Positions 37,017 to 46,505 of a DNA stretch of 64,000 nucleotides are shown in pieces. Where the stretch lies: contig NZ_JBBOCJ010000001.1 in NCBI RefSeq assembly GCF_038002345.1, positions 4,898,001-4,962,000 of the forward strand, in the 5' to 3' direction. Position 1 is the first letter of the stretch; every line of letters starts with the position of its first letter. The position numbers and the translations under genes were made by a program. The stretch comes from Paenibacillus sp. FSL M7-0420. Lineage in GTDB: Bacteria; Bacillota; Bacilli; Paenibacillales; Paenibacillaceae. The notes beneath the pieces were generated by a model. The model was not told the origin of the DNA and did no database searches. It saw only the letters and a list, made by a program, of their open reading frames with translations.

Positions 37017-39311
37017 CTAATCCTCCATGACCGTAAGATCTATATTCAGCGTGTCGTTCACATTCCTGCCGACCCCGATGCGGAAGCTTCCCGGCTCGAC
37101 TACTGGTATATACTCCGGCCCGATGTAGCTCAGATGCTCTGCACTCAGCGTGAAGGTCACAGTCTGCTTCTCGCCCGGCTCCAATGCGATCTTGCGGAAG
37201 CCCTTGAGTTCCTTGGCCGGTCTCGTCACCTTACTGACCAGATCGGAAATATATAATTGCACGACCTCCGCACCGCTGCGGGAGCCTGTATTCTCTACTT
37301 CCACTGTAACCTCAGCTGTCCCATCTGCTGTGATTACTGCCGGCTCGACCAGGAGTCCGCTATAGCTGAATTCGGTGTAGCTGAGTCCGAAGCCGAACGG
37401 ATAACGCGGCTGCGAATTCCCTTCCAGATAGCGTACTCCCCGGGAACGTTTGCCTAAGTAATATACTGGCAGCTGTCCTACATCCTCAGGGAGGGAGAGA
37501 GTCAGCCTGCCGGACGGATTGACATCACCGAACAGAATGTCGGCAATGGCGTGGCCGCCTTCCTGCCCCGGATACCAGGCTTCCAGAATGGCATCCGCCT
37601 GCTCATCGATCCACGGCTCGGCAATGGGACGGCCGTTGATATATACGACGACTACCGGCTTGCCAAGCGCCTTCAGCTCCTTCATCAGCTCCAGCTGAAC
37701 ACCGGACAGATGCAGCGACATCCGGTCGATGCCTTCGCCGCAGTCCATATCGCTAAGTGCATTCTCTGTCACCTTAGAGGCTCCAGTCCGCAGATCGATG
37801 CTGCCTTCGCCGAAGTCACGGGCACTTGACCCGCCCAGGGCAAGCACAATGATATCCGCTTCGGCTGCTACCTTACGCGCAAGCTCGAAGCCCTCGGTGG
37901 AGCTGTCTTTGATCCGGCAGCCCGGTGCATAACTTACCCGTTCCGGCTGTGCGGCAAGCTTGGCCCGTATCCCGGCCAGCACCGTTGTCACCCGGTCACG
38001 CGGCTGCGGCGAGGTGTAATCTCCGAGCTGATTGTAGCCGATGTCTGCGTTCGGCCCGATTACCGCAATCTTACTCTTGTCCTTAGCCAGCGGAAGAATG
38101 CCGTTATTCTTCAGCAGCACAATTCCCTCTGCCGCAACACTCCGCGCCAGCTCTGCATGCTCTGCACTGCCGATTACCTGCTCTGCTGCATCGGGATCGG
38201 CATATGGCTGCTCAAACAGGCCCAGCCGGAACTTCAGCTCCAGCACCCGTGCCGCTGCCTGATCCACCAACTTCTCCTCCAGCCGACCGGAACGCAGCGC
38301 CTCCAGCAGATATCCGCCGAACATCACGCCGGACATCTCCATATCAATCCCGGCGGTGAGTGCCTGTACGGCTGCATCCTCCCCGCTGACCGCTGTATCA
38401 TGGCCCGAGGCCAGCATATCGATAGCGCCGCAATCGGTAATGACCATGCCCTGGAAGCCCCATTCGCCGCGCAGAATCTCTTCCAGCAGCTCCCGGTTCG
38501 TGGTACAAGGCACGCCGTCAATCTCGTTGTAGGCCGGCATGATGGAGACCGCACCGGCTTCCACCGCTTTGCGGAACGGGTACATATCGACTTCCAGCAG
38601 CTCCCGCTTGCCGATATGCGCCGGACCGGCATTCCGGCCGCCCTCCGAGCTGCCATAGGCTACGAAGTGCTTGAGGGTTGCCCCCACACTGGACGCGCTG
38701 TCAAGCCGGTCGCCCTGTAGTCCTTCCACAGACGCTACGGCATATTCGCCGATGAGATACGGATCTTCCCCGAAACATTCCTCGGTCCGGCCCCAGCGCG
38801 GATCACGCACCACATCCAGCACAGGGGAATACGTCACGGCTCCGCCTTGAGCACGGGTCTCCCGCGCGACTGCCCGGGACATCTCCCGGTAGAGGTCCAC
38901 ATTCCAGGTGCTGCCGATCAGCAGCGGAACCGGAAATACCGTGGCCCCGATGGCCATATGCCCGTGCGAGCATTCCTCGCCGATCAGCAGCGGAATCCCC
39001 AGCCTGGAATGCTCCAGCGCATAACGCTGAATCGCATTGACGGCCTCCGCTCCGGCCCGTGCATCGAGCCCGCTCTCCAGCGTAACCCCTGTCCAGGGAT
39101 CGGCACGCAGGGTTCCGTATAATGCGCCGACACCGCCTTCGCGGATCTGGCGCTTGAAGTCTTCTGTCAATTCAATGGTTCCATCTGTATGATTATAGGT
39201 CTGCCATCCGAACAGCTGCACCAGCTGGCCGACCTTCTCTTCCGGCGTCATCAGCCCAAGCAGATGCTTCGTCCGCTCCTTGACGGGCTGTGTACGGTCT
39301 CTATATAACAT
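37017..39311 (-). CDS. GH3 beta-glycosidase (BglX-like)
   Basis: A 764-residue GH3 enzyme with the three-part layout TIM barrel, alpha/beta sandwich and C-terminal fibronectin-III-like domain ('YPFGFGLSYTEFSYS' leads into the last part). The nucleophile is Asp293 in 'GMVITDCGAID'; 'KHFVAYG' near 214 binds substrate. No signal peptide. Family members include beta-glucosidases and beta-xylosidases. Its place in an N-glycan locus suggests a terminal beta-linked sugar as substrate, but which one is unclear. It is 40 nt behind the permease gene and 2 nt ahead of GH38. Confidence 0.92.
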   Translation of the reverse strand: MLYRDRTQPVKERTKHLLGLMTPEEKVGQLVQLFGWQTYNHTDGTIELTEDFKRQIREGGVGALYGTLRADPWTGVTLESGLDARAGAEAVNAIQRYALEHSRLGIPLLIGEECSHGHMAIGATVFPVPLLIGSTWNVDLYREMSRAVARETRAQGGAVTYSPVLDVVRDPRWGRTEECFGEDPYLIGEYAVASVEGLQGDRLDSASSVGATLKHFVAYGSSEGGRNAGPAHIGKRELLEVDMYPFRKAVEAGAVSIMPAYNEIDGVPCTTNRELLEEILRGEWGFQGMVITDCGAIDMLASGHDTAVSGEDAAVQALTAGIDMEMSGVMFGGYLLEALRSGRLEEKLVDQAAARVLELKFRLGLFEQPYADPDAAEQVIGSAEHAELARSVAAEGIVLLKNNGILPLAKDKSKIAVIGPNADIGYNQLGDYTSPQPRDRVTTVLAGIRAKLAAQPERVSYAPGCRIKDSSTEGFELARKVAAEADIIVLALGGSSARDFGEGSIDLRTGASKVTENALSDMDCGEGIDRMSLHLSGVQLELMKELKALGKPVVVVYINGRPIAEPWIDEQADAILEAWYPGQEGGHAIADILFGDVNPSGRLTLSLPEDVGQLPVYYLGKRSRGVRYLEGNSQPRYPFGFGLSYTEFSYSGLLVEPAVITADGTAEVTVEVENTGSRSGAEVVQLYISDLVSKVTRPAKELKGFRKIALEPGEKQTVTFTLSAEHLSYIGPEYIPVVEPGSFRIGVGRNVNDTLNIDLTVMED

Positions 39312-39351
39312 CCTGGCTCCACCCTCTCTCCTTTGATCTTAATCTATAGCT

Positions 39352-40269
39352 CTACTCCTTAACCGCTCCAACCGTAAGACCCTGAATGAAGTAACGCTGG
39401 AAGAACGGATACGCGAAGATAATCGGTCCGGTCGCCAGTACCACCATCGCCATACGCGAGGTATCCTGAGGCATGTTGCGGAGGGCCTCCAGGCTTAATG
39501 AACTGTTCTGCGAGTTCTGCAGAATGAACTGCATGCTTGTCTCAATCCGCATCAGCATGGACTGCAGCGGCACCAGATTCGGATTGTCAATATAGAGCAA
39601 CGCGTTGAACCAGTCATTCCAGTACCCCAAGGTGCTGAACAGACCGATCGTAGCAAGACCCGGTAGGGACAGCGGCAGCACGATTCCCAGGAAGGTGCGG
39701 AACTCTCCGGCGCCGTCGATTTTGGCCGACTCGATCAGGGCATCCGGTACGCTGGTGATGTAGAAGGTACGCAGAATCATAATGTAAAAAGCATTCACCG
39801 CCAGCGGCAGCACCAGCGCCCAAATGCTGTCCTTCAGGCCCAGCATCTGTGTCACGACAATATAGGTCGGAACCAGCCCGCCGTTAAACAGCATGGTGAA
39901 GAAGGAAAAAAACGCGAAGAAATTGCGGTATTTGAAGCTTTTACGTGAAATGGCATACGCATAAAGTGAAATAATAAGCAGGCTGACAATCGTACCAATG
40001 ACCGTTACGGCAATGGTCACTCCGTAAGAGCGGAGCAGCGTGTCCCCTGAGCTAAATACATATTTGTAGGCTTCCAGACTCCATTTGGCCGGGATTAACC
40101 GGTAGCCGTCCCGCGCCAGCGCCCCTTCGTCCGTGAACGAGATGAGGACAACGAACAGGAACGGGAAGATACACAGGATGGCAAAGCCTCCGGCGATACA
40201 GTTAAAGATGGTATTCAGCACCGGCGACAGCCGGTGGAAATCGCGCGATTTCACAGAATTAGCAGACAT
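39352..40269 (-). CDS. Sugar ABC transporter permease (YtcP-like)
   Basis: A 305-residue permease of the Lpl/Ytc branch of CUT1 importers. It has six hydrophobic segments; the first is near residues 22-45. The EAA-type loop is seen as 'ALIESAKIDGAGEFRTFLGIVLPLS' pattern (ESA, DGAGE, LPLS) around 180-205. The C-terminus 'FIQGLTVGAVKE' is the standard end of YtcP proteins. It lies 29 nt after the LplB-like permease gene. No ATPase is encoded nearby. Confidence 0.94.
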   Translation of the reverse strand: MSANSVKSRDFHRLSPVLNTIFNCIAGGFAILCIFPFLFVVLISFTDEGALARDGYRLIPAKWSLEAYKYVFSSGDTLLRSYGVTIAVTVIGTIVSLLIISLYAYAISRKSFKYRNFFAFFSFFTMLFNGGLVPTYIVVTQMLGLKDSIWALVLPLAVNAFYIMILRTFYITSVPDALIESAKIDGAGEFRTFLGIVLPLSLPGLATIGLFSTLGYWNDWFNALLYIDNPNLVPLQSMLMRIETSMQFILQNSQNSSLSLEALRNMPQDTSRMAMVVLATGPIIFAYPFFQRYFIQGLTVGAVKE

Positions 40270-40298
40270 TTGGATGACCTCACTTTCCTTCTTTTTCC

Positions 40299-41225
40299 CT
40301 AGAATAATGCACTGTCCTTATCGAATTTGCGCACGATGTAATTAGAGGTAAGAACCAGCACGAACCCGACCACTGATTGATACAAGCCCGCAGCCGTACT
40401 CATTCCGATCTCGCCGGTAGTCTTAAGTCCACGGTATACATAAGTATCGATTACGTTGGTCACACTGTAGAGCGTCCCCGAATCTCTCGGCACCTGATAG
40501 AACAGCCCGAAGTCGGCATAGAAAATCTTCCCGATCGCAAGCAGCGTCATAATGATAATAATCGGCTTCAGCATCGGCAGCGTGATGCTGCGGATCTGCT
40601 GGAGCTTGCTGGCTCCGTCGATCATCGCGGCTTCGTACAGGGACTTGTCTATGCCCATAATTGCGGCGAGATAGACCACGCTGTTATAGCCGACGGCCTT
40701 CCATAGAAAGACGAATATAATAATGAACGGCCAGTATTTCGATTCCGAGTACCAGGAGATATTGCTGCCGAACATAGCGTTAAGCAGGCCCCGCTCCGAG
40801 CTCAGGAAGCTGAACGCGAAGTATCCCACAACGACCCAGGACAGAAAGTACGGCAGGAACATGCCTGTCTGATAGAACTTGGCTAGCTTTTTATTGGCAA
40901 TCTCGGACAGCACCACCGCCATCAGCACGGACAGAATCAGGCCCAGGCCAATGAAGGCTATGTTATACAAAAGAGTATTGCGTGTGATCAGATAGGCATC
41001 ATTGGTGCTGAACAGGAACTTGAAATTATCCCAGCCGACCCACTTACTGTTGATGATGCTGGCCCAGAAGCCATCCCGGCTGAAGCGGTACTCCTTAAAC
41101 GCAATGACCGTACCCACCATCGGCAGGTAAGAGAAGAATAAAAACCACAGTGTGCCCGGCAGAACCATAAACAGCAGCACTTTGTTTCTCAATATATCCT
41201 TGGCGGACTTTCCTATTTTCCCCAT
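40299..41225 (-). CDS. Sugar ABC transporter permease (LplB-like)
   Basis: A 308-residue permease, partner of the YtcP-like subunit. It has six hydrophobic segments and the EAA loop 'YEAAMIDGASKLQQIRSI' near residue 200. The ATG at 41225 follows AGGAGGAACTAGAAGT; the upstream in-frame start at 41282 has no such site. LplB proteins import complex oligosaccharides. Here they would take up the glycan released by the GH85 enzyme, an inference from gene order. Confidence 0.94.
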   Translation of the reverse strand: MGKIGKSAKDILRNKVLLFMVLPGTLWFLFFSYLPMVGTVIAFKEYRFSRDGFWASIINSKWVGWDNFKFLFSTNDAYLITRNTLLYNIAFIGLGLILSVLMAVVLSEIANKKLAKFYQTGMFLPYFLSWVVVGYFAFSFLSSERGLLNAMFGSNISWYSESKYWPFIIIFVFLWKAVGYNSVVYLAAIMGIDKSLYEAAMIDGASKLQQIRSITLPMLKPIIIIMTLLAIGKIFYADFGLFYQVPRDSGTLYSVTNVIDTYVYRGLKTTGEIGMSTAAGLYQSVVGFVLVLTSNYIVRKFDKDSALF

Positions 41226-41316
41226 ACTTCTAGTTCCTCCTATGCCGGAAAATTCTTCCGTTAGTACAAAAAGATCGGGCAAAGTCTAATCACCCGCCCG
41301 ATCCTCTAATAGAATG

Positions 41317-42822
41317 CTACTTATTATTCGCTGCTTTCCAGGCGTCGATCTGAGTTTGAGCTTCGGCAATAATTTTATCCAGACCGGCAGCTTTCAGTTT
41401 CTCGTTAGCCTTGGTCAGGTACTCTTCCGAATCTACAGATCCGGTCATCAGCGGTGCCCAGAATTCTTCCTTCACGTTCTGAACAGCGGCGATTTCATTC
41501 GTCACCTTGGACGTATCGAAGTTGAAGCCGAGCAGCGGTGCGTTGATACCGGCATCATTGAACTTCTTGAATTCTTCCCATTTGTTCTCAGGGTCGCCTT
41601 CATTCAGATAGTTGATCATGATGTTACCCAGGGAGAATGTCGGCATGTCGTAGTTCTTCGCATCCGGCAGGTTCTTGATCATGTTGTCGCTGATCTTCTC
41701 GTAATGTACACCCTCGATCCCGGAGTCAATCATGTTGCGCAGCTTAGGATCTGTGTTGAGCAGGTTCAGGAATTCCATCGCTTTCTCAGGGTACTCGGAA
41801 TTGGCCGAGATAGCCTGCATGGAGCCCATTACAGACCAGTTGTAGATATAAGGCTGGCTGGCTGGTGTTGATACGACCGGATACCCGTAGCTTGCGGACC
41901 ACAGATTGTCGGCCATCGGCTGGGTGGATGCACGGTCAGTGAACCATTTGCCGGCTTTGTACAAATCATCTACCGATGAGGTAGTCGCTACTTCAGGGGA
42001 GATGTAACCCGCCTGATAGAATTTGCGGACCGTCTTAAGTGCTTCCTTGATCTCAGGAGTTTCCAGGATGTTAACCACTTTGTAGTCCTTGGTGTCCATA
42101 TAGACAGCCATCGGCATCTTCTCGATCACATAGTCAAAAGGCATAATCGGCATGAAGTCCTTGACCATCGCGTAAGGAGTGACTCCAGGCTCGTTTTCCT
42201 TGATCGTTTTGAGCAGCGGCTCCAGATCCGCCATCGTCTTCACGCTGGTTATATCCAGCTTGTGTTTGTCGAGCAGCTCTTTGTTGAAGCGGAAGACCTC
42301 TTGAGCCGGAAGCTCTTTGTTGGCCGGAATCGCATAGTTGTGGCCGTCTACCTTGGAGCCTTCCAGGAAGGCCGGATCAATGGTATCCACAATGCCCTTG
42401 CCCTGATTCTTCAGCAGATCATCGAGCTGCAGGAAGGCACCCTTACGTGCATTCTGCACATAATCGAAGGCCCAGGACGAGGTGAACAGGATATCCATCG
42501 GCTCACCGGAAGCCGCCATAACCTGCATTTTTTGCGTATAGTCCCCGAAGTCGAGCATTTTGATATCGAGTGTGGCGTTGATTTTCTCAAGTGTGTATTT
42601 ATTGACTTCCGTGAGGACCTTGTCCATATCCTTCTGCGGCGGCCCGATTGTGTACCAGATCAGTTCCACTGGCTTTTCGGTAGTCTCCGAGGCTTTGTTC
42701 CCGCCTGAAGCTGCTTCCCCGCCTGCATTGTTCTTACTGTTCCCCCCGCACGCCGTCAGCGCCAGTGAAACGGTTAAAAGCGTTGTCAACAACAAGGAGA
42801 AGTGTTTCTTTTTCTTACTCAT
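41317..42822 (-). CDS. Oligosaccharide-binding lipoprotein (LplA-like)
   Basis: A 501-residue extracellular binding protein. The lipoprotein signal peptide ends in 'LTAC' with Cys26, followed by a Gly/Asn-rich linker. The long type (about 500 residues) and segments such as 'AFLQLDDLLKNQGKG' and 'LNTDPKLRNMIDSGIEG' match LplA/YtcQ-type proteins that bind large oligosaccharides. RBS AAAGGGGG precedes the ATG. It is the first gene of the importer set and lies 206 nt behind the response-regulator gene; a cre-like site lies in that gap. Confidence 0.94.
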   Translation of the reverse strand: MSKKKKHFSLLLTTLLTVSLALTACGGNSKNNAGGEAASGGNKASETTEKPVELIWYTIGPPQKDMDKVLTEVNKYTLEKINATLDIKMLDFGDYTQKMQVMAASGEPMDILFTSSWAFDYVQNARKGAFLQLDDLLKNQGKGIVDTIDPAFLEGSKVDGHNYAIPANKELPAQEVFRFNKELLDKHKLDITSVKTMADLEPLLKTIKENEPGVTPYAMVKDFMPIMPFDYVIEKMPMAVYMDTKDYKVVNILETPEIKEALKTVRKFYQAGYISPEVATTSSVDDLYKAGKWFTDRASTQPMADNLWSASYGYPVVSTPASQPYIYNWSVMGSMQAISANSEYPEKAMEFLNLLNTDPKLRNMIDSGIEGVHYEKISDNMIKNLPDAKNYDMPTFSLGNIMINYLNEGDPENKWEEFKKFNDAGINAPLLGFNFDTSKVTNEIAAVQNVKEEFWAPLMTGSVDSEEYLTKANEKLKAAGLDKIIAEAQTQIDAWKAANNK

Positions 42823-42918
42823 TTGCCGTACCCCCTTTTAATTAGCTGTCCGAAAAATTCAGGCCTGCCGGGTATTTCCGGCTGCTGGTTTCCTTGGGCT
42901 ATACCTTAACTTTATAAG

Positions 42919-42933
42919 ATGAAAGCAGTTTCA
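42919..42933. promoter_or_regulatory. cre-like site before the LplA-like gene
   Basis: ATGAAAGCAGTTTCA differs from the cre consensus only at the central G (CA in place of CG). It lies about 97 nt upstream of the binding-protein start, in the gap where the importer promoter should be. Confidence 0.4.
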
Positions 42934-43028
42934 AATAGAAGAGAAACTATAGTTTTTCAGGTATGAAATAAAGAAAAATAACTCCGTACCTAACATATAA
43001 TTTCTTTTCTTTTCAAAAAGAGCTGCCT

Positions 43029-44546
43029 TCAAAGGAGCCCCTTGAACTCTGTCGGGGAGATCCCGACATATTTCTTGAACTGCTTGTAGAAGTATCCCAT
43101 TTCCCAGTATCCCACGGCTCTTGCAATTTCATGCACCTTCAGGTTTGTCGTGCGAAGCTGTTCCTTGGCCTTATCGATCCGGTAGCGGTTCATATATTCC
43201 GCAAAGGATTCGCCGGTCGTCTTGTGAAACAGCTGTCCCAGATACACCGGATGAATGTTGAACATGAAGCCCAGCTTCTTCAGAGACAGGTCCTCACTGT
43301 ACGATTTCGCGATATAATTCAGCACCTGATTCACCACCGGGCTCTTCAGCTCCCGGTCCAGCATCCCGATGATGCCTGCCGAGGTCTGCCGGAGCGCAGC
43401 GGACAGTGCGGGCAGCGAATTCGCCCGGCGGATCGCCGTCAAGCCCTCGGCAATACACTCCCGCTCCGTTTCACTGCGGATATCCTTGATCAGCACCCGG
43501 AAGAACAGAATCCATTCCAGCGAGATCTCCTCCAGCATCGCTGGCGTTAACCCTTCCATTGCAGGAGACGAGAAATAGAGCTCCAGCTGCTCCGACAGCC
43601 CCGCCGCATTCTTGGACATAATGAGCTTGGCGTAATCGCTCCAGTCCTCCGGCAGAACCGCCCCCAGATCCTCCTTCCGGTCCCTCAGCTGCTCATAATA
43701 GATGATGCTGCGCTCCGGGTGAATCTCCAGGAACTCCTGTGCCTGCTTCGCCTGCTCGTAGCTTGCGGGAGCGGCGTCCACCCCATACACAGGCGGGCCT
43801 ACGGCTGCGCGCAGCTTCTCACCGCCGGTGCATAAGCCGGTAATCTCCTCCAGCATGAATGCCATCTCCGCCGCCCCGGCGGAGGCTTCTTCATAGTTAT
43901 GTATCAGCACCAGATCATTGTCCGAATCCCAGAACATGAAGAACGAAGCCTCTGCCTCTGCCAGATCGGATACCCTCTTCCTGAAGGTATCCGTTGCCGG
44001 CTCTACCTGTAGCAGGGCAACCTGCACATAACGGCTGGTGAGCGGCAGGCCGATCAGATTCAGCCGTTCGGAGCGCTCCTGCGGATCAATCTGCCCCCGC
44101 AGCCAGCGCAGCAGCACATTATCCTTCAGCACGGAATTCGTATATTCCCACCACTGCATATCCAGCCTGGAGACGTTCAGCTTCTCCACAATCGTCTCCA
44201 GCGTCTGCTGGAATTCCTCCAGATTAATCGGCTTCAGCAGATAATTCTCGATCCCGAGCGCCAAGCCTTCCTTCACATACATGAATTCATCGAAGCCGCT
44301 TAGCACCACCACCTTCAGATCCGGGCGGAATTCCCGGACAGCGCGGATCAGCTCAAGGCCGGTCATCACCGGCATGGAGATATCGGTAATCAGAATATCA
44401 GCGGGAATCTCCCGCAGCTGCTCCAGCGCTTCCTGTCCGTTCTCCGCCTGCCCCGCAATCATGAGGCCTAGCTCCTCCCAGTCCAATATATCCTGCAGGC
44501 CGCTAAGAATGAACGGCTCATCATCCACAATAAACACCTTATACAT
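43029..44546 (-). CDS. YesN-type response regulator, AraC family (N-glycan locus)
   Basis: A 505-residue regulator. The receiver domain has Asp8-Asp9, phospho-acceptor Asp55 in 'LITDISMP' and Lys near 107. A middle helical region follows. The C-terminal AraC domain (last 100 residues) ends 'FYKQFKKYVGISPTEFKGLL'. The ATG at 44546 follows AAGGAGGAG and overlaps the kinase gene's last 8 nt, so the two are translationally coupled. It probably activates the downstream importer and glycosidase genes. Confidence 0.94.
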   Translation of the reverse strand: MYKVFIVDDEPFILSGLQDILDWEELGLMIAGQAENGQEALEQLREIPADILITDISMPVMTGLELIRAVREFRPDLKVVVLSGFDEFMYVKEGLALGIENYLLKPINLEEFQQTLETIVEKLNVSRLDMQWWEYTNSVLKDNVLLRWLRGQIDPQERSERLNLIGLPLTSRYVQVALLQVEPATDTFRKRVSDLAEAEASFFMFWDSDNDLVLIHNYEEASAGAAEMAFMLEEITGLCTGGEKLRAAVGPPVYGVDAAPASYEQAKQAQEFLEIHPERSIIYYEQLRDRKEDLGAVLPEDWSDYAKLIMSKNAAGLSEQLELYFSSPAMEGLTPAMLEEISLEWILFFRVLIKDIRSETERECIAEGLTAIRRANSLPALSAALRQTSAGIIGMLDRELKSPVVNQVLNYIAKSYSEDLSLKKLGFMFNIHPVYLGQLFHKTTGESFAEYMNRYRIDKAKEQLRTTNLKVHEIARAVGYWEMGYFYKQFKKYVGISPTEFKGLL

Positions 44547-46362
44547 CTGCGTTCTCCTCCTTCGGCGGGTATGGAAAAGTAATCGTAACCACTGTTCCGC
44601 TGCCCTCCTCACTCTCCAGCTCTATGCCGTAAGACTTACCGTACATCAGTCTCAGCCGCTCATGAATACTGCGCAGCCCGAACGACTCGGACCCGGACAA
44701 TTCGCCGTGATCCTCCAGCACCCCGCGGAGCCGGACCAGCCGCTCCTCCGCGATCCCTTTGCCGTTATCCGTAACCACCGCGCGAATACTCTCCGGCTCC
44801 GCTGTGATCACAATACGGATCACATTATCAGTCTGCCCTGTCCGCATGCCGTGCAGAACATAGTTCTCAATGACCGGCTGCAGCGACATTTTGAGTACAG
44901 GAAGCTCTTCCAGCTCTGGGCTGCATTCGATGGTATACGCGAACCGGTCCTTGTACCGGATACGGAATAATTCCAGATACAGGCGACAGGCCTCCAGCTC
45001 ATCCTTGAATGTATATTTCAGCTTCGGACGGACGTACGACTTGAACAGCATGGACAGGCTGTAGATCATCTCACCTACATCCTTCGCCCCGCTGGAAATC
45101 GCCCGCATCCTGATGACTTCCAATGTATTATACAGAAAATGCGGATTCACCCTGGCCTCCAGTGTAGCGATCTCCGTATGCTTCTGTTTGATTTCCGCCT
45201 TATAGACCTGGTCAATATACTGATTGAGTTCATCCAGCATGCTGTTGAAGCTTTTGGCAATCTGGCCTAATTCATCTTCCTTGCCGTCCACAATCCGGGT
45301 GTTCAGATCCCCGTTCTTGACTTTGCGGGTGAAGCGGATAATACGGTGGGTCCGTTTGGCAAAATTAGAAATGAACATCGCCGGCAGCAGCACGGCAAAC
45401 AGAATACAGACGAGTGCGATGGACACAATGGTGCTCCGCGCACTGCTATAGGTCTCAGCCAGCTCCTTTTTGGAGATCAGACTGACCACTGTATACCCGG
45501 CCTGGCTCTGCGTCTGGCTTGTAACGACCATCCCCTCTATCGTAAACTCCTCGCCGGCGTTAATCCCTTGCAGCTTCGGCAGCTTCCGGCCATACCCCTT
45601 ACCCGAGGAATCGAAGATGACTTCATTCTGGGCGGAGAGCACGAGGATGTCGCCTTTGAAATCCTGCTTATAGTTATTCATGGCCTGCCAGATCGCCTCG
45701 GAGTCGAAGTAGACCAGCAGCTGGCCGATATTGAGCAGGGAGGACTTATTATTGATGGGTATTTTCACCGAGAACATTGGGGCTGTCGGCATCCCTATAC
45801 TTTTCAGCACCCAAATATTTGGAACAGAGACGACACTCTCCTCACCCAGAACCATCGAATCGGGGACAAAAGAATGCGCCGCATTGGTCGAGATCCGCTC
45901 GAACTGCCTGCGGTTGTCGTAATAATACATCACCTGCTGGTTGGCGCTGTACAGGATCAGCCCGCGGATATCGGGATCATCGTCAATCTTGTTCTGGAAA
46001 TACTGGATGGCGTTCGAGGTAGACTGTTCCCCCAGCAGAAAGCGGTCCAGCCGGTGCTCGATATAATCGCTTAAGGGATTCTCCAGCAGGAAGGTCGTAT
46101 TACTGGCCAGACTCGCGTCCCGGTACACATCACGGAGCATATCCTGAACGGATTGATATTTGTTCTCCACATAATTGCTGATGCTCTCCATACTCTTGCG
46201 CTGGATATCCATCTGGCGCTGCACCGCCGAATCCGAGATTAACAGCAGCACCAGATAAGAGAAGGCGATAATGGTGGCTATGAAGATACAGGACACGATC
46301 AGCGTGAAGCGCAGGAACATATTGTCTTTAAAATACTTGCGGTACAGCGAAAGGCTTCGCAT
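44539..46362 (-). CDS. YesM-type sensor histidine kinase (N-glycan locus)
   Basis: A 607-residue membrane kinase. Helices near residues 18-44 and 310-333 enclose an extracytoplasmic sensor of about 265 residues. A HAMP segment, the His_kinase signature 'ARVNPHFLYNT' (His408) and an ATPase domain with 'VTDNGKGIAEER' follow. It sits between the GH85 endoglycosidase gene and its response regulator, so the likely signal is a released mannose-rich oligosaccharide, possibly through the binding protein; this is inference. Confidence 0.94.
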   Translation of the reverse strand: MRSLSLYRKYFKDNMFLRFTLIVSCIFIATIIAFSYLVLLLISDSAVQRQMDIQRKSMESISNYVENKYQSVQDMLRDVYRDASLASNTTFLLENPLSDYIEHRLDRFLLGEQSTSNAIQYFQNKIDDDPDIRGLILYSANQQVMYYYDNRRQFERISTNAAHSFVPDSMVLGEESVVSVPNIWVLKSIGMPTAPMFSVKIPINNKSSLLNIGQLLVYFDSEAIWQAMNNYKQDFKGDILVLSAQNEVIFDSSGKGYGRKLPKLQGINAGEEFTIEGMVVTSQTQSQAGYTVVSLISKKELAETYSSARSTIVSIALVCILFAVLLPAMFISNFAKRTHRIIRFTRKVKNGDLNTRIVDGKEDELGQIAKSFNSMLDELNQYIDQVYKAEIKQKHTEIATLEARVNPHFLYNTLEVIRMRAISSGAKDVGEMIYSLSMLFKSYVRPKLKYTFKDELEACRLYLELFRIRYKDRFAYTIECSPELEELPVLKMSLQPVIENYVLHGMRTGQTDNVIRIVITAEPESIRAVVTDNGKGIAEERLVRLRGVLEDHGELSGSESFGLRSIHERLRLMYGKSYGIELESEEGSGTVVTITFPYPPKEENADV

Positions 46363-46410
46363 GATTCACCTCCTTCGTATTGATTAGCCTTGCGGGCACG
46401 GCTAGCCGGG

Positions 46411-46467
46411 ATACACAAGAAGCGCTCCCCCCTGCTAAATGTGCCAGAGGGTGAGCGCTTGGTGTAT
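46411..46467 (-). other. Long intercistronic hairpin between GH85 and kinase genes
   Basis: ATACAC-AAGCGCTC (46411-46427) pairs with GAGCGCTT-GTGTAT (46453-46467), with further CCC/GGG pairing inside. No T-run follows on the minus strand. It lies between the GH85 stop and the kinase start and could partly terminate or process the transcript. Confidence 0.65.
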
Positions 46468-46505
46468 GTTGTGCAGAATGGGCGGTACCTATTCCTACCC
46501 GCGCC

